In this document: piece by piece, positions 55,563-64,000 of the stretch
Numbering within the stretch: the stretch's first letter is position 1
Layout of the letters: every line of letters begins with the position of its first letter
Origin: Gryganskiella cystojenkinii
Lineage: Eukaryota > Mortierellomycota > Mortierellomycetes > Mortierellales > Mortierellaceae
Length of the DNA stretch: 64,000 bases
NCBI GenBank assembly: GCA_015852425.1
Contig: JAAAIG010000037.1
Span: forward strand, 12,520-76,519
Direction: 5' to 3'
Translations under genes and position numbers: made by a program
The notes under the pieces: model-generated
Seen by the model: only the letters and a program-made list of their open reading frames with translations
Database searches by the model: none
What the model was told of the DNA's origin: nothing

Positions 55563-57977
55563 TCACAAATCAAGGAACAAATGCGAATTATCTGAAGTCG
55601 GACAATCGATGTCGATGTCCGGTCGCATCTTCCTCAAAAGCCGCTGTGCCTGATCACCCCGTCTTTTTATTCGTTTTCCATTGGCACCCACACATCGAGC
55701 GTACGAGAGAGTCAGTCGTTCTAGGAAAGGCCATGGTTTTGACTCTTGGTGTGAAGTAAAATCAAGACCTTGCGCTCGCCGCTGTTCCTGTTTGAATCGG
55801 AAAATCTGAGCCTGGACCAGCGCCTCCATGTCAATGTAGTCTCCACAGAATTGAAACCCATCCAGGCCATCCACTCTAGGCACTGGTCCGTTATGATCAG
55901 TCTCGTAGTTGCTGGTCTGTTGATATTGGTACACGATAGATCGAGATCCTCTCATGAAGGGAACGGTTATCTTGGGCAACCTCCTGACAGCTTGAAGGCA
56001 CTCGTTGTAGTCCTCCAGGATCGCATCCCGATGATTGTTGCTGCTGCTGCCGCCGCCTCGTTTCCACCAAGGACGGTCATGGTGGTTGCTTGTAATTGTT
56101 GTAGTGGCTTCAAGCGTGGCAGCGCCTTGGATCCAAGAAAAGTCTGTCTTTTGGGCTTGTTCCTGTTTGGACGGGTCATGGAAATCAGTATAGATTGCCA
56201 GACGTCTTAGGTCCTTCAACCGCGTCAGGAGACAGAGACCACTCTCCAACGCAAAAACCATGCAATCCAACACAACTGTCAAGTCTATCAGCCGGGGGCA
56301 AACTCGCGATAGGTATCCAAAGACCCGTTTCGTCGGTGGTGATATGGTACTATCGTCGTTGTCGCCTCCTCCTCTCCCTCCGTGTCTTTGGGCAGCCTCC
56401 AATCTGTAAAACGAATGTCCCACGTCCTCAAGCCTAAATGACAGCGTCTTCAAGTTTCGGCAAGCCCAGAATGATCCCGGTCTCAGATCCTCGTGCGTCG
56501 TCCTGCGATAGCCAGCCTCGCCCCAGAGCACATCCTCGGACAGGACCAAACTTCCAGTCCTGCGGTGGATCAGATTCGGTGACGAACACAAGAAGGCGTA
56601 GAGGAGCTGATCCCGCTTCCGATCCGGTTCTGTCGATCGAGGATTGTAACCCAACGCGGGATCACCGATAAGGATCTCGAGAGAGGTCAGTCGATTCTCG
56701 ACTATGGTGGTCATTGTTTTGGTGAAGAGGATCCCCCAATCCGGATTTGATTTCTTGACGGACCGGTGATCGATTCCCCAAGAGCACACGTTCGGAAAAA
56801 GTTCCAAGGGAAGTCGACAGGCGAAATCTCGGAAACAGCTATAGCGAATGGTCTCGATTTGGGGGCAATGCGCTGCTACTCGTCTCCAAAACTGATCCCG
56901 CACTTGGCTCTCTTGGAATCCCCCAGATTGATCTGATGCTCGCCAGTTGTTCAGGAGTCGGAGATCTGTGAGCCGAGATAGGGCTGGGAGGAAGGAACTA
57001 AGAGCCCGAGGACAGATCGCCAGGCTGTGGAGTCGCAGGGATCTTAACGGCAGCAGCGGTAAAGGTTTAATATCATTGCTGGTACTGTTGCTGTTGGTCT
57101 TGGTATCATGGATACTGTTATTAACAGCGATGGTTCCTGTGAAGTCGAGTTCGAGTTCGTCTGCAATGGTGGGATGTGCCCAGTCGCTCCAAGGATGCTC
57201 CCATTGACCTCCAGAATCGAGCAACCAGCCGAGAGAGCTGATGGTGAGATGCAACAGGTTCGGACACTGAAGCAGTATCGTTCCAAGTCGAACAGAGCCT
57301 GTAGCGTGTGGTAGATCCATGGATAGATCTTGTAGAGTCGAGGGGTTGAAGAGCGTCAAGATTCGTCGCTGATCAAAGATCCAAAGCTGGTTCGCGAGGT
57401 TTAAACAGAGAGTCTTGATTTTGAGGGGACTTTTATGGCTATTGTCAGTGAGAAAGGCATCACAGAGTTCTCCGAGGTTGTGTGGGTTCTGGTTGTTGTC
57501 GAGAGCATTGTTGATATATTTGAAGCTATGGTCGATCTGGATCCGCTCATCCAGCCTGTTGAGGAACCAGATCTCCTTGACCAATGCGGCCGACATGGCC
57601 TTCCAGCCCTTGTCGTTGATGTTTCCAAAGATTTGCCAGAAGGGACCAAGCTTTTTACCGACAGTAAGAGTATCGGCCTGAGAGAGTCGTTCGTGGAGCA
57701 CTGGGAGGATGCTATTGTTCTTGTGTCTTTGCCAAGAGTCTGCGTAGAAGTGATCGAGATAGAGATGATGTTGGAAAAGTCTTTTTGCGACATAGAACCA
57801 TTGACGAGAGACGCGGGAGACAACGGTCATGAGTGTATGCTGGGTGAGAAAAGAAAAGATGCGTTCGAGGATCTCGTTGATTTCCATTGGTGGGGGACCA
57901 TGACTGGATGGAGTTGAAATAGAAGCAGCTTTGGTCCCAGGCGTCGGTGAGCGGTACTTGTTGAATCGGGTCAACAT
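55563..57977 (-). CDS. Large F-box-like protein with leucine-rich C-terminal region
   Basis: One open frame of 804 residues. An F-box-like segment is at about 30-75 (PMEINEILERIFSFLTQHTL, then VSRQWFYVAKRLF), the Skp1-binding part of SCF ubiquitin ligases. Leucine-rich irregular repeats follow (LRSLRLHSLAICPRAL, LTDLRLLNNW, CRNLKTLSFRLE, LTRLKDLRRLAIYTD), probably the substrate-binding arc. Asn/Ser-rich and His/Trp/Gly-rich inserts interrupt the repeats. The substrate is unknown. The start codon at 57975-57977 is the first ATG in frame. Two related but broken copies follow upstream on the same strand, so this looks like the intact member of a local family. Confidence 0.82.
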   Translation of the reverse strand: MLTRFNKYRSPTPGTKAASISTPSSHGPPPMEINEILERIFSFLTQHTLMTVVSRVSRQWFYVAKRLFQHHLYLDHFYADSWQRHKNNSILPVLHERLSQADTLTVGKKLGPFWQIFGNINDKGWKAMSAALVKEIWFLNRLDERIQIDHSFKYINNALDNNQNPHNLGELCDAFLTDNSHKSPLKIKTLCLNLANQLWIFDQRRILTLFNPSTLQDLSMDLPHATGSVRLGTILLQCPNLLHLTISSLGWLLDSGGQWEHPWSDWAHPTIADELELDFTGTIAVNNSIHDTKTNSNSTSNDIKPLPLLPLRSLRLHSLAICPRALSSFLPALSRLTDLRLLNNWRASDQSGGFQESQVRDQFWRRVAAHCPQIETIRYSCFRDFACRLPLELFPNVCSWGIDHRSVKKSNPDWGILFTKTMTTIVENRLTSLEILIGDPALGYNPRSTEPDRKRDQLLYAFLCSSPNLIHRRTGSLVLSEDVLWGEAGYRRTTHEDLRPGSFWACRNLKTLSFRLEDVGHSFYRLEAAQRHGGRGGGDNDDSTISPPTKRVFGYLSRVCPRLIDLTVVLDCMVFALESGLCLLTRLKDLRRLAIYTDFHDPSKQEQAQKTDFSWIQGAATLEATTTITSNHHDRPWWKRGGGSSSNNHRDAILEDYNECLQAVRRLPKITVPFMRGSRSIVYQYQQTSNYETDHNGPVPRVDGLDGFQFCGDYIDMEALVQAQIFRFKQEQRRAQGLDFTSHQESKPWPFLERLTLSYARCVGANGKRIKRRGDQAQRLLRKMRPDIDIDCPTSDNSHLFLDL

Positions 57978-58445
57978 TGAAGAGAAAAAGAAAATAGGAG
58001 ACGAAAAGAATGTAAAGAAATGTCAATGAATGGAATGCCCTGACATGAGAGTGAGTGCATGAGTTAAAGAGGGCGAGACGAAAAAGGGGGACGAAACAAT
58101 CAGGAACCCTTTTATGCTGCTTGCAAACTGGGGGAGGGGACAATTTTCGCCCTTTTAGTCTAAACATCGATAAGTAGATGGCACCTCGCCGAGCAGGGGC
58201 AGTGAATCTCGATATCCGGTCGCCTCAGTCCCAACAAGCCCTCTGCTTACTTGGCCCACTTTGAGCTTGCTTGCTATGACATCGTGCTAGCGAGAGCACG
58301 AGTCGCTCCATTGCTGGCCAAGGTCGCGTTTATTACTCGAACGACCACAGTACTAGAACGCTGGTCGGCTCTGCGTCGGTCATGATCCGTGAGAAACCGA
58401 TTCTGCTCCTGTTCCTTCAACATTCAGGGGAAAAGGTCCTCCCAT
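57978..58445. other. Intergenic upstream of the intact F-box gene
   Basis: 468 bp with the upstream region of the F-box gene. No TATA box or further gene is recognised; the sequence from about 58160 on may include the 3' end of the broken F-box copy. Confidence 0.35.
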
Positions 58446-59500
58446 CTACGCAAAAAGAGCTCGCAAACACTCGTTGTACCTCTCCAGGATGACCTCTCGA
58501 CCCTTTTCTTCGCTGTGTTTGTTGCTACCGACTCGATCCAACCAAGTCTTGTCCTCATTCCTACACTTGTTTTGACTTGACCCCGATGACTGGCCTACCT
58601 TCGGATCCAGCCAAAAACGCCCTTTCCGGACTGGAGTCGGTTTCTTCTGGTGCTCATAATCCGTGTAGATCGCCGATCGTCTCCAACCCATCATCCAGGT
58701 GAAAAGGCAAAGACCGATCTCCAACGAAAAGACATTACAGGTCATGATAACCGTCCATTCTGACAACCGGGGGCACACCTGAGCGTGGTATCCAAAGACT
58801 CAATTCGTGAGCGGCAGACGTTTACAAGGGTGCGACACAACCCGAATTCTCGGAAACAGTACCTTCAAGTTCGACAGGCGCAGATCGAGGACTCGTTCCT
58901 GGTCTCTTTGATCCCAGAAGGGTCATCGCCAACAATGATGGTCACCGAAAACGAGATCTGACGGTCTGACTGGCCTTCAACAGGACCAGATTCGGGGACG
59001 AGCACAAGAGAGCGTGCAAGATCCAGTCTTGAGTTGTATCTACTGTTTTAGATCTATGATAATAGACATTGCTCGGATCGCCCAAGATGAGACCAAGCGA
59101 TCCAGTCGATTCTCGACCCTTGGCACGCTTGCTGTCATCCCCATCATCCTTGTCATCGCCACGACGGTCTCCCAATTCGGATCCGATCACTGATGGTCGA
59201 TTTCCCAAGAGCGCAAGTTTGGGAACAGCTCCTGCTGGATATGACAGGTCCTCTTCTTGAAACAGCCGAAGTGGATCGTCTCGATGTTGGAACAGTGCTC
59301 TTGCAACAGGGTAAGTTCCGGAAGAATCGATTCTTAGGCCAGAGGACAGACCGCTAAACTCTGCAGTCGTAGGGATCTTAGCGGCCTACCTCTCTCAGGT
59401 GTCATTTCATCGGTTGAAGTAGTACTGGTAGAAGAGGAGGTTGCTGCTGCGGTAGCATCCACAGAACCTAGATATTCATCATCGAGCGTGGGCATAAAAT
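58446..59500 (-). pseudogene. F-box/LRR gene relic (copy 2 of local family)
   Basis: Pieces matching the C-terminal half of the 804-residue protein lie in order but in different frames with stops. Near 59400 is PLRSLRLQSLAVCPLA; near 59230-59300 are pieces like ETIHFGCFKK and LFPNLRSWEIDH. At 58942-59208 is ILHALLCSSPNLVLL (intact copy: LLYAFLCSSPNLIH). At 58446-58778 is MCPRLSEWTVIMTCNVFSLE followed by ILERYNECLRAL (intact copy: ILEDYNECLQAV). The F-box end was not found. It is therefore truncated and disabled. Confidence 0.7.
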
Positions 59501-59700
59501 GTTAATGGGGACAGAACTTCGAGACGAACTGGAACGCGCGGATGATCCAAATCTGAGCGTCATTATTGAGTCATATGATTGGTGGTGAGCAAAAAACCTG
59601 GCAGAGATTACAGGCAAAATTTGGTCCACAAAACAGCAATGTCAGTCATCAGAAAGGAACATTGAAAAAGCACATACACCAATGTATTATATATACACTT

Positions 59701-61994
59701 TTAATTATATATCCACTTCACTTTGCCCGTTACTGATGCTAACATGTTCAGGCAGAAGTCCGGACCACTTGAGGCTTGGCAGTGAAACTCTATATCGGGT
59801 CGCATCTCCTCCAGGATCTGCTGTGTCTGACCAAACAGTTTTTGAATGATCTGGCGAGCTTCAGTTGGGCGACATAGCGCGTAGGATAAGACGAGTCTTT
59901 TTAATACGGGCCATGGTCGATGATGACGGTCACTATCCTGTACGTGTTGTCCATATCCTTGCTTGGATTCTCGTTCAACTTCGAACTGATGCATCCGAGC
60001 CTGGAGGAGCGCCTCGATATCCAGAGTGGATCCACATAACTTTAGGTCCGCCAAACCATCGACCATGGACCGGTCGTAGTCCGATTCGTATTTGTTGTCC
60101 ACTTGTTGTTGAACCTGGGTAAGCGAGGTACCAGTTGTGAAGCTTGGATCCGAGAATGAAGGCGACCACAGGGAAAATTGCTGGGTCGCGTCCAGAGACT
60201 CTCGGTAACGCTTGAGGACTGAAGGGTGGTCGTCGCAGCCTTGAATCCAAACGACAGGTGACCTTGGACAATCGAAGCCATCAAAAAAATCCTCGCTCTT
60301 CTCTAGATCGGAATAGATCGCCAGTCGATCCAAATATCTCAGCCGGGTTAGGAGACAAAGACCACTTTCGAGCTTGAACACGCGTATGCCACGGAACCAT
60401 ATCGAGAGCGACTCCAACAGCGGACAGACTCGGGAGAGGTAACCAAACACGAATCGCGAGTATTGACTGTTCTGATCGTTGTTGAGGTACGAGATGGTCC
60501 TCGAATTTTTCCCGGGGTCAAGACTGAAAGACAGGGTTTTCAATCCACGACAGGCCCAAAGAGGAGGACAAGGGGACCTAACAGCCATGCCCTGGTCATA
60601 GTCTTGAAAGACGTCCAGAGACAGCGATCTCCGGCCATCACACCGAAAGTGGACCAACAGCGGCGATGTACAGAGAAATCGACGAATGAGTCTGTCGCGT
60701 TGAACAGGTGCACGACTCTCGCCCAAACATCGTGCCCGACTCTCGCCCAGATATCGTCCAGGGATCGCATCACCAACGAGGATGTCCAAAGATGTGAGGC
60801 GGTTCTCCACTAAAGGGACTGAGAGAGCGACCGTCATCGCGGTTGTCGTTGCCAGGATCGGCATGGTCGTCATAGACAGAAGACTTTTCCAGTTCCTAGT
60901 CTCTTATCGGATTTGTTGATAATCAATCCCCCAAGAGCATACGGCTGGAAACAGGTTCATCGGAACAGAGTATCGATCATCGCGATGACTAAAGTGGATT
61001 GTTCGGATCAGTGGACAATGCCGTGCGAGTCTTTCCCAAAGTCCACCCCAGGCATAACCTTCCAGAAACATGGGATAGTTCACATCACCTCGAGCGCTAC
61101 TGAGGTCGAGCAAAAAAATCTCTTCGAGATGACTCCATTCCGGAAAGAATGTTTTCAGAGCTTCCGGACAGATCATGATACCTTCAAGACGAAGCGTGCG
61201 AAGGGACAATGCTGCCAGTGTTTTTTGGAGTCAGCGTTTTCGCTCTGGTCCTTTGTTCTACCGCAATGGCACTAGGATTAATAAGATGTTGGCGGTAACC
61301 GCTAGAGCTCACTGTCAGATGGACCAAGTTCGGGCATTGGCGCAGAATCGAGAACAGAGAGAGAGCCTCAGTCTTCTTGGGGAACTCCACATAGAGTTCC
61401 TGTAGATTCACAGAGTTGAAAGGACTAAGGAACCGTGCTTGATCATCCATGCCCGGAATGAGCCAATCATGTAGGTTGAGGTGTAAGGACTGAATTCGAA
61501 GTTGACTCTTGCCATTGCCACCGCCAGCACCATTTCCATTGGCGTTTCCGTTGCTGTTGCTGTCGCTGCTGCTGCTGCTTTTGCCAGTATCAGCGTCGCT
61601 ATCCAAAAATTTGTGAAGAATATAGGTCCCTGATCAACAACGCCGTCATCTTTTCCCAATTGTTGACGTCAGCGGAGTATGGCTGTGGTTGGGTGACTTG
61701 TCTGCCCACGATGAGTTTATCAGCAATCAGGAGCCGCTCGCGAACGTGTTCCCAGGTCTTGGCGTCATATTGGTCCAAAGTCAGCTCGTGCTTGTAGAGT
61801 CCTCGCGCCACTTGATACCATTGACGAGAGACGCGGGCCGCGACCCACTTGAGCGTGCGTTGATCCAGGTATGAAAGGATATGGAAAAGGAGCTCGCTGA
61901 TGGCTACGGGCGAGATCCAAGGATCATGAGCTACCGTCAATGGCTCAAGCACCTCCTCGTTGACTAGGTGATTTCGAGATGAACTGGATAGCAT
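59701..61994 (-). pseudogene. F-box/LRR gene with frameshifts (copy 3 of local family)
   Basis: A full-length relative of the intact F-box gene. The start MLSSSSRNHLVNEE (ATG 61992-61994) leads into the F-box segment ISELLFHILSYLDQRTLKW and VSRQWYQVARGLY. The frame breaks near 61605-61609 (A5 on plus), again near 61221-61226 (T6 on plus), and a third time near 60874-60905, where a stop follows CSWGIDYQQIR. The last frame runs 59701-60873 and contains VENRLTSLDILVGD, LTRLRYLDRLAIYSDLE and a C terminus equivalent to the intact copy (RPDIEFHC). Two of the three breaks are in homopolymers. It is either a recent pseudogene or a real gene with sequence errors. Confidence 0.72.
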
Positions 61995-63932
61995 CTTGTT
62001 TGTGATGTTGTCTCGGCAGGGTTGGCCGTTGTCGTAAAATGACGATATAACACCAAAGGAGTGGGAGAAAATGGAGAAGAAGCGGGAGGAAGACGAAGAG
62101 AAAGAAATCGAAAAGGAGGGAAAGCACTGGAGTAGACGCCGCAGCAAAAAAAAAAAAGTGAGAACGCCGTGTTTTGGAGAGCCCGGGCACGTTGTTGACA
62201 TAGGAACCCTACCCCTACCTTCACGATCCATCAGTTTATCTACCCTGTTCAGAATTTTTCTTGGCAATTGACTGGTTTTATTATAGTCTTATCCATGGAA
62301 TCCAGTCTTGGGGACCTCGGAGAACAGTTCATTCATTTGGATTAGCACCAGATTCCATGGTCGCATTTTTCTATGGTTCTTCCGTCAAACTAATATATAT
62401 CAAGATTTCATATTGGGCGAGTGAACGACGATCGTGCTTCTCTTGGCACCACCTGCAAAGAAGATTCTTGCAGCTGTTGAAAGTTCAATTGACGCCAGTA
62501 CTGGTCAGAGGTCCTTTGACGTCGACTGCTGAAGGTGTCAGCGGTCAGCGATTTAGCATATATATTAGAGAGCCCGGAATGCAACATTCAGCAGGCAAGA
62601 GAAAGAAAAGATAAGCGAGAAGGAGGAAGTGATGATCGAAGGGGAAATGACAGACAGCTTTGAAAAAGTAGTCAGATGCGAGAGAGAGAGAGAGAGTTCC
62701 CTTCTCTTTCTTTCACATTTCTGTTATATCTTCCTACCACGAGTCCTCTTTCGTTTTTTTTGCAGCTACGGACAAAGGTACTATCAAGAAATTCACTATT
62801 TAAAGTAAACTATGAACAAAGACGATGTGCACGACTTTGATGAATGCTTTTTTCTTCGAAAGGATCCGCTCAGCTTCTTGAAGGCGTGGGGCACAGAAAG
62901 AGACAGGAAATAAACAAAAAATCTAGGACCGATCGATCCATGGACATCTTGTTATAACGAACAGTGAGAACGAACCAATACGAGCTCTGTAGTTTCTGAG
63001 ATCCAATGGTCTAGGAAAACTTACTTTCATCGCGAACCAAGTTATTTGGAAGGGTTTGGACATGATTCCAAGTTGGCGTTCATTTCATCATTCATCATGT
63101 TCCACTCCGCGTACTCACTGTCTCTTACCCTCTCCCCTTCTTGTCACCAAGCACTCATACAAACTAAAAGATCCTTTGACACATGACGTACGAAATAACA
63201 ACTTCGACTCCACGATCTGGTTTGAGCTCCATTTCCAATCAATGACTCGCTGGTAGTCTAGCCGCTCATAAGATGAAATATGGGCTGGATCCTGATAATA
63301 AAGTTTAAGAATGGCGCGCCGACGTATGGCAAATAGTAAGTAAAAATGATATCACACTGCTGTATAGGCGTCGGGATACATGGCAGCTCGACGAGAATAA
63401 CAATGAGCGTGTGAAGGAAAAAAAAATTACGCGCAGCCTAACCCTGCACTCAACCTTTCAAAGTTTCAATCTTACAGAGCGGCCAATTTTTCGGCGCATT
63501 CTCGGGTTTCGTTCTACTTGACAAAAACTACACAAGAGAAGAGTAAAAATAGAGAGCTATTCTGTTTTTTCCGCGAAAAAAAGCGTTCAGGGTCTGGCTG
63601 ACTGGCTTCAGGGCGTTGAGCTGGTCTGTGTGCTGGCAGCAGCGGGTGGCTAAAATGTGTTTTTTTTTTTTTTTTGCGCCAGCAGGTTCCAGGACGCAGA
63701 ATTCCTTTGCGATTGGCCAACAAAAAAGGATCTGAATCTCCCTATTTTTGAAATATTTTCATATGTGCAGCCTACGCCCAAAAATAGTGTGTGCCGCTGA
63801 AATGTCGCCAAAAATAAAAAAAGGACCTTATTTTCTCGGGAATCCAATTTTTTTTGGCTCTCTGTGCAACCACTATATTCTAGTCAGTCCTGGCCTGACT
63901 CCGACTAGTGCCCTGACTTTCCCTTCCGGACA
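61995..63932. other. 1.9 kb without a confident gene
   Basis: It contains the upstream region of F-box copy 3, a GA run at about 62676-62695, and A/T runs near 63656-63676. Short open frames lack features. The last part is probably the promoter of a gene beyond the window. Confidence 0.4.
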
Positions 63933-63940
63933 TATAAAAG
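63933..63940 (+). promoter_or_regulatory. TATA box at the right edge
   Basis: TATAAAAG about 60 bp from the window end, followed by CACCTCTCCTTG and other pyrimidine-rich sequence, the same layout as upstream of GST-1, GST-2 and LDH. It suggests a plus-strand gene starting just outside the window. Confidence 0.5.
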
Positions 63941-64000
63941 GCTGGTTCACCTCTCCTTGATTTTTTTGAGATACAAACACCAGCTTTCTCCTTGCAATCC

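Noticed and set aside
61605..61650. A short intron to repair the first break of F-box copy 3
   Set aside because: The only possible donor (GTTGTT) would give a 44-nt intron with poor signals, and the intact relative has no intron there.

Overview
The window is a 64 kb piece of a fungal nuclear genome. The genes are split by short GT-AG introns (mostly 60 to 400 nt, acceptors mainly TAG or CAG). The proteins include a WSC-domain protein, a Tag1-like protein with LEA-2-type repeats, Atg22, a fungal FATP-type acyl-CoA synthetase and an L-lactate dehydrogenase. Long Ser/Pro/His/Gln-rich stretches, an LDH gene, tandem GSTs and large F-box proteins suggest an early-diverging fungus of the Mucoromycota/Mortierellomycota type. 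That placement is inference. Exon models were built by hand: for each multi-exon gene the splice phases were tracked exon by exon and the total coding length divides by three.

Layout. 0.3-12.9 kb holds five minus-strand genes: an ABHD12-like hydrolase, a FAT1/FATP acyl-CoA synthetase, a GNAT-fold protein, a protein with two p27/ZNRD2 zinc ribbons, and class II fructose-bisphosphate aldolase. 13.6-16.2 kb is a divergent pair of mitochondrial genes, mS37/Mrp10 (minus) and ATP synthase subunit d (plus). 16.7-21.9 kb is a 1630-residue Tag1-like membrane protein. 24.2-29.4 kb is a divergent pair: a KHDC4-like RNA-binding protein and a WSC-domain membrane protein. 29.6-33.0 kb is an Atg22-like vacuolar transporter. 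33.7-39.5 kb is a 1661-residue Ras guanine-nucleotide exchange factor. About 2.9 kb without a confident gene follows. 42.4-46.3 kb holds three tandem glutathione S-transferase paralogues. 47.1-52.6 kb is a ROCK-like Rho kinase with a C1 domain inside a split PH domain. 52.8-53.5 kb holds decayed pieces that resemble a TnpB/Fanzor-type protein, next to an 8-base assembly gap. 54.3-55.4 kb is LDH. 55.5-62.0 kb is one intact F-box protein gene followed by two broken relatives. The right end has a TATA box pointing out of the window.

Functional themes: lipid handling (ABHD12-like, FAT1), vacuole/autophagy (Tag1-like, Atg22), mitochondrial function (mS37, ATP synthase d), carbon metabolism (FBA, LDH), signalling and polarity (RasGEF, ROCK-like kinase, WSC protein) and detoxification (GSTs). 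These genes are not an operon. Co-regulation is only suggested for the two divergent pairs.

The most unusual observations are very small coding exons (4, 14, 17, 18, 19, 19 and 33 nt) in several genes, a GC-AG intron inside the kinase C1 domain, an intron lost and another gained among the tandem GSTs, a kinase with an acidic insert, a possible Fanzor/TnpB relic, and a decaying F-box array whose breaks lie partly in homopolymers.
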